DNA from: CBDESM01 sp965205165
GTDB taxonomy: Bacteria; Chloroflexota; Dehalococcoidia; Bin125
Direction of reading: 5' to 3'
Assembly (NCBI GenBank): GCA_965205165.1
Contig: OZ242037.1
Location: 434,001-498,000 of the forward strand
Length of the DNA: 64,000 bases
The position numbers and the translations under genes were made by a program. This document shows, one piece after another, positions 1 through 7,852 of this stretch. Each line of letters starts with the position of its first letter. The first letter of the stretch is position 1. The notes under the pieces were generated by a model. That model did not search any database. It was given only the letters and a program-made list of their open reading frames with translations, and had not been told where the DNA came from.

Positions 1-1169
1 AAGGTCTCGACCAGCGCGTCGAAGTCCGCCTCCCGGAAGCTGCGGGCGAACACCCGCGCCACCGCCTCCCGCAGCAGCCGCGGGATGATCTCCAGATCCG
101 CGTCCTCCGCCACGGTCTCCAGCTCCAGCTTGCCCTGCAAGGCCGGCGCGACGTGATCAAGATCGCAGATCCGCGGCGCAGCCTGCGACTCGCCCGCCGC
201 CAGCGCGCGCCGGGCCGCGTTGGCCATCAGCGTTTCATGCACGGCGATCGAGGCCCGCACCGAAACCCCCGAGCGCTGGCTCACGTCCGGCGACCGCCGC
301 GCCAAGCGGATCAGCTCCACCGCGATCTCCTCCATGTAGCGCGGGCACGAGACCGCCACCCCCGACGGCGCCGGATCCGCCGCCTCCTGCCGCACGATCT
401 CCAGCTCCGTCTCCAGCTCCTCCGGATAGTGCGTCCGGATCTGCGCCCCGTAGCGATCCTTCAGCGGCGTGATGATCCGCCCCCGGTTCGTGTAGTCCTC
501 CGGATTCGCCGACGCCACGATCAGCACGTCCAGCGGCAGCCGCACCCGGAAGCCGCGGATCTGCACGTCCCGCTCCTCCATGATGTTCAGCAGCCCCACC
601 TGGATCCGCTCCACCAAGTCCGGCAGCTCGTTGATGCAGAAAATCCCCCGATTGCTGCGCGGCACCAGCCCGAAATGGATCGTCCCCTCATCCGACAGGT
701 AGCGCCCCTCCGCCACCTTGATCGGATCCACCTCCCCGATCAGGTCCGCGATCGTGATGTCCGGCGTCGCCAGCTTCTCCCCGTACCGCTCCTCCCGCCC
801 CACCCACTTGATCGGCGCATCATCCCCCCGCTCCGCCACCAGCGCGCGACCCTCCGCCGTGATCGGATCGAACGGGTCCTCGAAGACCTCCGGCCCGTCC
901 AGCACCGGCACCTGCTCGTCCAGCAGCCCGATCAGCCCGCGGATCATCCGCGACTTCGCCTGCCCCCGCTCGCCCAGGAAGATCACGTCCTGCCCCGCCA
1001 GCAGCGCGTTCTGCAGCGCCGGAACCACGCTGTCCTCGTAGCCGTGAATGCCCTCGAAGATCGGCTCGCCCTTGCGAATCCGCTCGACCAAGTTGGCCCG
1101 GATCTCATCCCGCACCGTGCGCGGCGCGTACCCCTCTGCCTTCAACTCACCCAGCGAAGCGGCAACCAT
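1..1169 (-). CDS. MoxR/magnesium-chelatase (ChlI)-type AAA+ ATPase, 3' end outside window
   Basis: AAA+ ATPase of the MoxR / magnesium-chelatase ChlI class, a chaperone-like ATPase that normally works with a von Willebrand A-domain partner. Reading from ATG at 1169 the protein begins MVAASLGELKAEG. It has a Walker A-like stretch GERGQAKS (Ala at the usual second Gly), the conserved GIFCINELPDL Walker B/ChlI segment, and the sensor-like segment LIVASANPEDYTNRGRIITPLKDR typical of chelatase-like ATPases. About 389 residues are visible and the frame is still open at base 1, so the C-terminus is missing. A VWA-domain gene would be expected just beyond the left edge. It diverges from the potassium-channel gene. 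The family is clear; the substrate is not, and no chlorophyll or cobalamin genes are nearby, so I do not call it a true Mg-chelatase subunit. Confidence 0.88.
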   Translation of the reverse strand, partial: MVAASLGELKAEGYAPRTVRDEIRANLVERIRKGEPIFEGIHGYEDSVVPALQNALLAGQDVIFLGERGQAKSRMIRGLIGLLDEQVPVLDGPEVFEDPFDPITAEGRALVAERGDDAPIKWVGREERYGEKLATPDITIADLIGEVDPIKVAEGRYLSDEGTIHFGLVPRSNRGIFCINELPDLVERIQVGLLNIMEERDVQIRGFRVRLPLDVLIVASANPEDYTNRGRIITPLKDRYGAQIRTHYPEELETELEIVRQEAADPAPSGVAVSCPRYMEEIAVELIRLARRSPDVSQRSGVSVRASIAVHETLMANAARRALAAGESQAAPRICDLDHVAPALQGKLELETVAEDADLEIIPRLLREAVARVFARSFREADFDALVET

Positions 1170-1308
1170 CGCGTCCTCCCCCCGATTGGCCGCCAAGTAT
1201 AGACCTGCCGAACGATGCCCCGCCCGCGCCCCGTATGTGCCCGGCGGTCGCGCAGCGCCGAATGGTGCGAAACTGCCCGGGCCGAACCGGACGCAGCGGG
1301 AGCGGGCC

Positions 1309-2358
1309 ATGGAAAGCGGGCGCGCGCGGAGAAAGCGGTGGATTCGCCGGCGCCTGCCCGGCGCCGCCCTCGCCGTCTCCCAGCTCTTCTTCATCAACAT
1401 CACCGACGGCCCCGCCCCCACCCGCCTCGGCAGGGCCCTGCTCGCGCTCTTCGTCACCCTCGGCACCGGCGTCGCCGGCTACATCCTGATCGAGGGAATC
1501 GGCTTCGTCGACGCCGTCTACCAAACCGTGATCACGATCACCACCATCGGCTTCCAAGAAGTCCACCCGCTCGGACAGACCGCCCGCATCTTCACCATCT
1601 TCCTCGCCATCTTCGGCGTCGCCGCCACCGCCTACCTCTTCACCGCCGGCGCCGGCATCCTGCTCGAAGGCGATCTCTATCGTGACGTCCGGGAGTGGCG
1701 CATGGCGCGCTTGGCCGGACACCTGCAAGACCACGTGATCATCGCCGCCGCCGGCCGCGTCGGCTGGGGCGTCGCCCGCGATCTGCACGGCCGCCGCGTC
1801 GAGTTCGTCCTGATCGACAGCGACCAGGCCAAGGTCGACGACGCCCGCCGCGAAGGCTGGCTCGCCGTCCACGGCGACGCCCGCGACCGCGATGTGCTCG
1901 AACACGCCGGCGTCGCCGTCGCACGCTCCCTCGTCATCGCCTCCCACGACGACGCCACCAACACCTTCGTCATGCTCACCGCCCTCAGCGTCAACCCGGA
2001 CCTCTTCACCGTCGCCCGCTGCAACGACGCCGGCTCCGAACCCCAGCTCCGCCAGGCCGGCGCCGCCGTCACCTTCTCCCCCATGGACCTGCTCGGCGGC
2101 CTCATGGCCCAAACCGCCGTCCGCGGCCGCGCCGGCCCCCCGATGCTCCCCATCACCGCCACCGGCGACGCCGTCGCCGTGATCGAAATCGGCGATGCCG
2201 ACGGCCTCGCAGGATCCTCCGCCGCAGAGGCCGCCGGCGACGGCCGCCGCGCACTCGCCGTCCGCACCGCCGACGGCGAATACCTGCCCGCCGACGACCG
2301 CCCCTTGCAGCCCGGCGACGCCGTGATCGCCGCCGGCCCCGCCGTCGAGCCGGCCTAG
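1309..2358 (+). CDS. Two-TM potassium channel with RCK (TrkA-N/TrkA-C) domain
   Basis: Single-subunit prokaryotic K+ channel with a ligand-gated cytoplasmic RCK module. The 349-residue product has an Arg/Lys-rich N-terminus, TM1 at about residues 41-62, a pore loop ending in the selectivity-filter variant TTIGFQE (canonical TTVGYGD), TM2 at about 91-112, then a TrkA-N Rossmann domain from about 134 and a C-terminal TrkA-C-like region. The open frame extends upstream to 1048, but ATG 1309 (MESGRARRK) is chosen because upstream residues overlap the divergent ATPase gene and resemble no channel N-terminus. The Rossmann glycine motif is altered (AAAGRVG), so nucleotide binding may differ from classic TrkA. 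Its TAG stop shares the palindrome CTAG (2355-2358) with the convergent zinc-ribbon gene. Confidence 0.88.
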   Translation: MESGRARRKRWIRRRLPGAALAVSQLFFINITDGPAPTRLGRALLALFVTLGTGVAGYILIEGIGFVDAVYQTVITITTIGFQEVHPLGQTARIFTIFLAIFGVAATAYLFTAGAGILLEGDLYRDVREWRMARLAGHLQDHVIIAAAGRVGWGVARDLHGRRVEFVLIDSDQAKVDDARREGWLAVHGDARDRDVLEHAGVAVARSLVIASHDDATNTFVMLTALSVNPDLFTVARCNDAGSEPQLRQAGAAVTFSPMDLLGGLMAQTAVRGRAGPPMLPITATGDAVAVIEIGDADGLAGSSAAEAAGDGRRALAVRTADGEYLPADDRPLQPGDAVIAAGPAVEPA

Positions 2359-2864
2359 GCCTCCTGCTCCGCCAGGTACTCCTCCCAGCGCCGTGCGAAC
2401 ATCTCCAAGCCGCTGCGGTACGCCCGATCCTGGATCAGCACGTTGCCGAAATACACGCCGGCGAAGTAGCCCCCCACGATCAGCACCAGCAGCCCCAGCG
2501 CGATCACCCAGATCCCCGCATCCGCGAAGAAGTAGATCATCAGCACCGAAAGCGCCGTCGCCAGCAGGATCCCCGTCCAAGCCGCCAAATGCACGAACAG
2601 CCCCTCCCGCTTGCGCTTGGCCGTGTAGATCGCCGCCAGCTCCCGGTCGATCTTCTCCACCGGCTCCGTCGACCACACGTGCTCCCCGCAGGTGCTGCAC
2701 GAATCCGCGTCCCCCAGCGGCGCGCAGCAGCGCCCGCAGAAGCGCCCCAGGTTCGGCGCTTCCCCCTTCCGGATCTCCGCGATCAACTGGTCCAGCTCGT
2801 CCGAAAACGGCACCTCCCGGGTCGGCACGAACTCCCCGTCGCGGAACTGCGGAACCGCGCTCAT
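2355..2864 (-). CDS. Zinc-ribbon protein with two C-terminal membrane segments
   Basis: A 169-residue protein of unknown function. Residues 30-55 hold two CxxC-like pairs (FCGRCCAPL and SCSTCGEH), a zinc-ribbon, followed by a basic linker and two hydrophobic segments (about 85-105 and 108-130), so it is probably a membrane protein with a cytoplasmic zinc finger. ATG 2864 (MSAVPQFRD) is used; the longer reading runs into the upstream VOC gene. It lies 11 nt after the VOC-protein stop and is probably co-transcribed with it from the promoter near 3347. I do not recognise a named family. The stop is shared head-on with the potassium-channel gene. Confidence 0.75.
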   Translation of the reverse strand: MSAVPQFRDGEFVPTREVPFSDELDQLIAEIRKGEAPNLGRFCGRCCAPLGDADSCSTCGEHVWSTEPVEKIDRELAAIYTAKRKREGLFVHLAAWTGILLATALSVLMIYFFADAGIWVIALGLLVLIVGGYFAGVYFGNVLIQDRAYRSGLEMFARRWEEYLAEQEA

Positions 2865-2875
2865 CGCCGCCGCGC

Positions 2876-3337
2876 TCAGTCCGGCCAATCCGCCGGCCGC
2901 CGGCCGGGCCGCCATTCGTACAGCTGCACCAGCACCCCGCCCGTGTCCCGCGGATGCACGAAGCACTGCCGCCACTCGAAATCCTCGAACTCCCCGAACG
3001 GCTCGATCCCCATCTCCTCCCGCAGGAACTCCACCGCCCCGTCGAAATCCCCCACCTCCACCGTGATGTGGTGCATCCCCGCACCCCGCGTCTCGATGAA
3101 CCGCTTGATGAAGGAATCGTCGTCGTACGCCCCGATCACCTCCAGCCCCACCTGCCGCCCCGGAAAGTGGAACTGCGCCACCCGGTAGCCCTCGTCCGGC
3201 GAACTGCTCCAGTGATCCAGCTCCAGCCCGAACAGCCGCTGCCAGAACTCCGCCGCCCGCTGCGGATCCTCGGCCGCGATGGCGATGTGGTCCACCCGCC
3301 GGATCCCGATCCCCGCCGTCCGCTTCGATTTCGGCAT
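2876..3337 (-). CDS. VOC-superfamily metalloprotein (methylmalonyl-CoA epimerase/glyoxalase-like)
   Basis: A 153-residue vicinal-oxygen-chelate protein with the two paired beta-alpha-beta-beta-beta modules. Metal-ligand candidates are His in RRVDHIAIA near the N-terminus, His in the mid-protein HHITVEV strand and Glu in the final VLVQLYEW strand, the layout seen in methylmalonyl-CoA epimerase and dihydroxybiphenyl-dioxygenase-like proteins. The family cannot be narrowed from sequence alone; the strand following each ligand looks epimerase-like. ATG 3337 is supported by a TAACCT box exactly 7 nt upstream with no Shine-Dalgarno sequence, implying a leaderless mRNA. Divergent from the lipid kinase and first gene of a likely operon with the zinc-ribbon gene. 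Confidence 0.85.
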   Translation of the reverse strand: MPKSKRTAGIGIRRVDHIAIAAEDPQRAAEFWQRLFGLELDHWSSSPDEGYRVAQFHFPGRQVGLEVIGAYDDDSFIKRFIETRGAGMHHITVEVGDFDGAVEFLREEMGIEPFGEFEDFEWRQCFVHPRDTGGVLVQLYEWRPGRRPADWPD

Positions 3338-3344
3338 GCCGCGC

Positions 3345-3371
3345 AGGTTAGCGCGGACGGGCGCGTACACT
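3345..3371. promoter_or_regulatory. Overlapping divergent leaderless promoters (VOC gene / lipid kinase)
   Basis: On the minus strand TAACCT (3350-3345) lies 7 nt before the VOC ATG; on the plus strand TACACT (3366-3371) lies 7 nt before the lipid-kinase ATG. Only 15 bp separate the two -10-like boxes, so the two polymerases would compete for the same DNA. No -35 hexamer is obvious for either. Confidence 0.55.
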
Positions 3372-3378
3372 CCGCATC

Positions 3379-4353
3379 ATGACCAGCGGCGACTTCGCAT
3401 CGGGCATCCCCCCCGACTCCATCGTCTTCATCCTCAACCCCAACACCCGCGGCGCCCGCGACCTGGCGATGCACGCCCGCCTCTGGGCCGAAACCGCCGC
3501 CGAGTTCGGCCATCCATCCCACGTGATCGCCGCCAGCGACCCCGCCGTCGCCGCCGCCGCCGCGGCCGCCGCCCACGAAGCCGGCGCCGCCGCCATCTTC
3601 GGCTGCGGCGGCGACGGCACCCTCAACGCGATCATCCAGGGCCTCCCGCCCGGCTCCCCCGTCCCGCTCGGCGTCGTCCCCATCGGCACCGCCAACGTCT
3701 GGGCCCGGGAGATCGCCCTGCCCGATGACCGCCTCCTCGCCCTCCAAGCCCAGCTGTCAGCCCTGCCCCACCCGATGACCATCGACGCCGGCCGCCTCCA
3801 CACCGCCGACGCGCTCGAACGCCGCTTCCTGCTCATGGCCGGCATCGGCCTCGACGCCGGCGCCGTCCGCGAGGTCGACCCCCGCCTCAAGCGCGCCCTC
3901 GGCAAAGCCGCCTACGCCGCCGCCGCGCTCCGCGCCCTGCGCGAAGAACCCCTCAGCGTCGCCCTCTCCTTCGACGGCGCCGAACCCGAACTCCACCACG
4001 CCGGACTGATCACGATCTGCAACACCCGCCGCTACGCCGCCGTCACCGAAATCGCCCACCGCGCCTCCGTCGTCGACGGCATGCTCGACTGCGTCATCTT
4101 CGACGGCGGCGCGGCCCGCGCCGCCGCCGAAGCCCTGCTCAGCCTGGCCGAACTCCACACCGCCGCCCCAGGCGTCAGCTACCGCCGCTTCCGCCGCCTC
4201 TCCCTCACCTTCGCCGAACCCGCCCCCTGCCAAATCGACGGCGAATACGTCCCCCAAACCCCAGTCGAAATCAGCATCGACCCCGCCAGCCTCAAAGTCC
4301 TAGCACCCCTCGCCCACCTCCCCATCTTCTACCCCCCAGACGGCATCCACTAA
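3379..4353 (+). CDS. Diacylglycerol-kinase-family lipid kinase (YegS/DgkB-like)
   Basis: Lipid kinase of the DAGK catalytic-domain family, which phosphorylates diacylglycerol or a related lipid with ATP at the membrane. The 324-residue protein has the nucleotide-binding ILNPNTRG start (about 18-25), the signature GGDGT at 77-81 followed by NAIIQGL, and PIGTANVWAR at 101-110, the hallmark of the YegS/DgkB/sphingosine-kinase group. The C-terminal beta-sandwich domain ends near QIDGEYV, also typical. Length is close to the family norm (about 300). ATG 3379 sits 7 nt after a TACACT box. The exact lipid cannot be told from sequence. Confidence 0.92.
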   Translation: MTSGDFASGIPPDSIVFILNPNTRGARDLAMHARLWAETAAEFGHPSHVIAASDPAVAAAAAAAAHEAGAAAIFGCGGDGTLNAIIQGLPPGSPVPLGVVPIGTANVWAREIALPDDRLLALQAQLSALPHPMTIDAGRLHTADALERRFLLMAGIGLDAGAVREVDPRLKRALGKAAYAAAALRALREEPLSVALSFDGAEPELHHAGLITICNTRRYAAVTEIAHRASVVDGMLDCVIFDGGAARAAAEALLSLAELHTAAPGVSYRRFRRLSLTFAEPAPCQIDGEYVPQTPVEISIDPASLKVLAPLAHLPIFYPPDGIH

Positions 4354-4378
4354 CCCAAAGCAAGCAATCCCCCCGCAA

Positions 4379-4600
4379 CTAACATCCCGACGCCCCCGCT
4401 GAAACCCAACTAACACGCCAACCCCGATCTTGTTAGCAATCGCCCATCATGTTTCATCTCCCGCCCATGCGTGAAACCCGACTAACACCACTTCGCCGAT
4501 CTTGTTAGTTCTTTCATGTTTGCTTTCATCCACACTCGCTCGCTGAAATCCAACTAACATCTCCATCCCTCATCTGTTAGTCTCCAGCGGCCTGCTAACA
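4379..4600. promoter_or_regulatory. Array of CTAACA/TGTTAG dyads, period 72 bp, upstream of fic
   Basis: Three dyads CTAACA-N15-TGTTAG start at 4410, 4482 and 4554, exactly 72 bp apart, each preceded by a near-identical (C/G)TGAAA(C/T)CC(A/G)A. Extra half-sites CTAACA lie at 4379-4384 and 4595-4600, the last 20 bp before the fic ATG. Half-sites are 21 bp apart within each dyad, about two helical turns. The layout looks like a multi-site operator; the downstream Fic protein carries a C-terminal winged helix and could be the regulator. That assignment is inference. Confidence 0.7.
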
Positions 4601-4619
4601 CCACGACGGAGAAGCAGAT

Positions 4620-5750
4620 ATGGACGAGTTCCCCGATCATCGCTACGCGGACAGCCCCGTCGGCCAGCTGCTCGACATCGGCCGCGAGGTCCCCGCCTTC
4701 ATCCCCGACCCGCTCCCCTCCAGCATCCGCCTCCCCGACGATGTCCGCAACGCCAACGCCGACGCCCTGCTCCAGCTCGGCCAGCTCAACGCCGTCTTCA
4801 CGCTCGAACCCGAAGCCGATCTGCTCATCCCCTCCTTCGTCCGCGTCGAAGCCGTCCGCTCCTCCCGCATCGAGGGCACCCGCTCGACCGAAACCGACCT
4901 CTACGTCTTCGACGCCACCGCCACCCCGCAGAGCGACGACGAAATCGTCCGCAACTACGAGCGCGCGCTCGACGCCGGCCTCAAGCGCCTCGAACGCGGC
5001 CAGCTCTCCCTCGACCTCGTGCTCGAAATGCACGGCATCCTGATGGCCGGCGAGGGCCACGCCGCTCCCGGCGAACTCCGCGAGACCCAGGTCCACATCG
5101 GCCCCTCCAACGACATCCGCGACGCCACCCTCGTCCCCCCGCCGCCCGAACTCGTCCCCGATCTCATGGACGATTGGGAGGAATGGGTCAACGCCCCCTC
5201 CGGCATCGACCTGCTCGCCCGCGCCGCCATGATGCACTGGCAGTTCGAGACCATCCACCCCTTCCACGACGGCAACGGCCGCATGGGCCGCCTCCTCATC
5301 CTGCTCTTCCTGATCAAGAGCCGCGCCCTCGCCATCCCCCTGCTCTACCTCAGCCGCTGGCTCGAACAGCACCGCTCCGAGTACTACGAGCACCTCGGCT
5401 CCGTCACCGAAACCGGCGATTGGGCCTCCTGGTCCGGCTTCATGATCGACGGCGTCCGCGAAGAGGCCGCCCACGCCGTCAAGCGCGGCGTCCGCCTCTC
5501 CAAGCTCCGCGCCGAGGTCCGCGCCCGCGTCGCCGAGGCCGGTGCTTCCCCCAACGCCATCCGCCTCGCCGACGCCCTCTTCCGCCATCCCATCGTCACC
5601 CGCCGCAAAGTCTGCGAGATCACCGGCGTCACCCCCGCCGGCGCCCGCCTCGTCGTCCAGAAGCTGATCGACATCGGCCTCCTCCGCCCCCGCGAGGCCC
5701 GCGGACCCGCCCTCTTCGAGGCCCCCGAAATCCTCGCCGCCCTCACCTGA
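4620..5750 (+). CDS. Fic-family AMP-transferase with C-terminal winged-helix domain
   Basis: Fic-domain protein that would transfer AMP (or another NMP) to target side chains. The 376-residue protein carries the full catalytic motif HPFHDGNGRMGR at 213-224 and an N-terminal autoinhibitory motif SSRIEG at 81-86, matching the (S/T)xxxE(G/N) rule, so it is a class II Fic with its own inhibitory helix. An N-terminal Fic_N region (about 20-100) and a C-terminal wHTH at about 310-370 complete the common Fic/DNA-binding architecture. GGAGAAG lies about 5 nt before ATG 4620. No antitoxin gene is adjacent, as expected when inhibition is intramolecular. The dyad array upstream suggests autoregulation by the wHTH. 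Confidence 0.93.
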   Translation: MDEFPDHRYADSPVGQLLDIGREVPAFIPDPLPSSIRLPDDVRNANADALLQLGQLNAVFTLEPEADLLIPSFVRVEAVRSSRIEGTRSTETDLYVFDATATPQSDDEIVRNYERALDAGLKRLERGQLSLDLVLEMHGILMAGEGHAAPGELRETQVHIGPSNDIRDATLVPPPPELVPDLMDDWEEWVNAPSGIDLLARAAMMHWQFETIHPFHDGNGRMGRLLILLFLIKSRALAIPLLYLSRWLEQHRSEYYEHLGSVTETGDWASWSGFMIDGVREEAAHAVKRGVRLSKLRAEVRARVAEAGASPNAIRLADALFRHPIVTRRKVCEITGVTPAGARLVVQKLIDIGLLRPREARGPALFEAPEILAALT

Positions 5751-5769
5751 TCCAGTCGCGGGCAGCGGA

Positions 5770-5775
5770 TATCGT
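5770..5775 (+). promoter_or_regulatory. -10-like box TATCGT, leaderless start of the PEP-mobile-domain gene
   Basis: TATCGT ends 7 nt before ATG 5783 and no Shine-Dalgarno sequence intervenes. This supports ATG 5783 over upstream alternatives in the same open frame. Confidence 0.5.
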
Positions 5776-5782
5776 GAACCGC

Positions 5783-7852
5783 ATGGAGCCGATGGAATCC
5801 GGCGTCGCTTACTCCGAAGACCCGCGCGGCGAGCAGCTCGCCTCCGTCCGCGTCGACATCGCCGCGCCCCGCGAAGGCTCCATGCTCGTCCCCCGCCGCG
5901 GCCCCATCGGCGTCGGCCACGGCTTCGCCCCCGACATGCTCCGCACCATCCGCGAGCGCGTCCTCGCCGAGGAGCGCGCGCTCGGCGGCCCCGCCTCCGT
6001 CCAATGGCGCCGCTACGCCGACACCATCGACACCTTCGACCCCCGCCCGATCACCGCACCCCTCGCCTGGGGCCGCGCGCAGCGCCGAGCCCGCCTCAGC
6101 GACCTCTGGTCCCGCGCCAACGCCGGCGAAATCATGCCCGACGTGATCACCCCCTTCTCCTGGTCCGTCGTCGCCGAAGCCCTCGAATCCGGCTTCCACG
6201 TCCCTTGGGGCGAGCGCTCCCGCGGCCGCAGATTCGTCGACGCGTTCGACGGCTACCTCTACTTCAACATCGGCCTCATCCACCAGCTGATCGAGTCCCT
6301 CGGCATGCCCGGCTCCTACTTCCACGAAGCCATCGGCGGCCCCGAACCCCCGCTCCGCATGCGCCGGCGCCTCGACTACGCCAGGGTCCTCCGCTCCCTC
6401 CCCCACACCCTCCGCCGCGTCAAGGCCGACCAAGTGCTGCTCCGCCGCTGGCCCCGCTGGCGCCGCCGCGCCCGCGCCGAGGCCGCCCGCCTCGAAGCCC
6501 TCGCCCGAAACGACGCCGACGGCATCCCCGACCGCGAACTGCTCCGCCAGCTCTCCGGCTCCGCCATCTTCTCCGCCGACTTCGTCGACTACCTGCTCGA
6601 CGTCCAAACCTCCGCCTTCGGCCTCGTCCAGTTCCTGCTCCTGCTCAGCGACCGCTGGCTCGGCAGCCGCGAAGCCGCCCTGCCCCTGATCCAGGGCCTG
6701 CCCGGCGTCAGCACCGCCGAGGGCGACCTCTCCCTCTGGCGCATCGCCGAGCGCGCCGCCGCCGACCAAGACGCCCGCGCCGCCGTCGAGCGCCTCGACC
6801 CGCCCGCCCTCGCCGACGCCCTCGACGATCCCCGCTCCACCCTGCCCGCCCGGCTCCGCTCCGACCTGCGCCGCTTCCTCAAGGACTACGGCCACCGCGC
6901 CGCCGGCGAACTCGAACTCGCCCAGCCCCGCTGGGCCGACGACCCCGCCATCATCCTCCACACCTTCCGCGAATACGTCCTCCGCCCCGGCCAAGGCAGC
7001 GCCGAAGCCCTCAGCCTGCGCCAGCGCGAAACCCGCGAGGCCGCCGAAGCCGAAGTCCAGCACATCCTCCGCCAACGCCCGCTCGCGCGCTGGCTCCCCC
7101 TCCGCTGGTGGTGCTTCCAGCTCATGCTCAAGCAAACCCAGCGCATGACCCCCCTCCGCGAAAACCCCAAGTTCGAGCTCCTCCGCATCTCCCTCCAGCA
7201 GCGCCGCCTCTGGCTCCTGCTCGGCCGCCGCTGGACCGCCGCCGGACTGCTCGATCAGCCCGACGACGTCTTCTTCCTCCTGATGGCCGAACTGATCCAG
7301 CTCGCCCGCCGCAGCGACGACCCCGTCATCGCCGGCCAAATGCGCAGCCGCGCCGCCCGCCGACGCCTCCAGCACGCCGAATGGTCCGCCGTCGATCCCC
7401 CCATGCTCCGCGACCGCGGCGGCCAGCCCCTCTCCGCCGCCGACGAAGCCCCCGCCGAACCCGGCGCGACCCTCGAGGGCATCGGCGCATCCCCGGGCAC
7501 CGGCCGCGGCCGCGTCCGCATCGCCCACTCCGCCGAAGAGGGCCGCCGCCTCCAAACCGGCGAAGTGCTCGTGGCCGCCTTCACCGACCCCGGCTGGACC
7601 CCGATCTTCCCCCTCGCCTCCGCCATCGTCACCGAAATCGGCGGCGTCCTCAGCCACGGCGCAGTCGTCGCCCGCGAATTCGGCATCCCCGCCGTCGTCA
7701 ACATCCCGGGCGCCACCGAGCGCCTCCGCCCCGGCCAGCTCGTCCAAGTCGACGGCGCAACCGGCGAGGTCGTCCTGATCGACGAATCCGAAAACCCCGA
7801 AGCGGACGCGCAGTCCCCCGATCAGCCCGCGATCCAGAGCGCGTCCCCGTAG
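5783..7852 (+). CDS. PEP-synthase/rifampicin-phosphotransferase-like protein with phosphohistidine domain, lacking ATP-grasp domain
   Basis: A 689-residue protein related to the middle and C-terminal part of PEP synthase and rifampin phosphotransferase. The segment around residues 110-130 (WSRANAGEIMPDVITPFSWSV) matches the start of the substrate-binding region of RPH-type enzymes. The C-terminal swivelling domain (about 575-665) has the phosphohistidine loop GGVLSHGAVVAREF with His near 625. There is no ATP-grasp domain before it and none in the neighbouring genes, so the protein cannot run the full ATP-driven reaction alone; a partner encoded elsewhere or a different role is needed. Its 3' end overlaps the convergent secreted-protein gene by 31 bp. 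Confidence 0.8.
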   Translation: MEPMESGVAYSEDPRGEQLASVRVDIAAPREGSMLVPRRGPIGVGHGFAPDMLRTIRERVLAEERALGGPASVQWRRYADTIDTFDPRPITAPLAWGRAQRRARLSDLWSRANAGEIMPDVITPFSWSVVAEALESGFHVPWGERSRGRRFVDAFDGYLYFNIGLIHQLIESLGMPGSYFHEAIGGPEPPLRMRRRLDYARVLRSLPHTLRRVKADQVLLRRWPRWRRRARAEAARLEALARNDADGIPDRELLRQLSGSAIFSADFVDYLLDVQTSAFGLVQFLLLLSDRWLGSREAALPLIQGLPGVSTAEGDLSLWRIAERAAADQDARAAVERLDPPALADALDDPRSTLPARLRSDLRRFLKDYGHRAAGELELAQPRWADDPAIILHTFREYVLRPGQGSAEALSLRQRETREAAEAEVQHILRQRPLARWLPLRWWCFQLMLKQTQRMTPLRENPKFELLRISLQQRRLWLLLGRRWTAAGLLDQPDDVFFLLMAELIQLARRSDDPVIAGQMRSRAARRRLQHAEWSAVDPPMLRDRGGQPLSAADEAPAEPGATLEGIGASPGTGRGRVRIAHSAEEGRRLQTGEVLVAAFTDPGWTPIFPLASAIVTEIGGVLSHGAVVAREFGIPAVVNIPGATERLRPGQLVQVDGATGEVVLIDESENPEADAQSPDQPAIQSASP

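Noticed and set aside
153..1202. 349-residue + strand open frame at the left edge
   Set aside because: Arg/His-rich shadow; the minus strand there encodes an unmistakable MoxR/ChlI ATPase that is simply open to the window edge.
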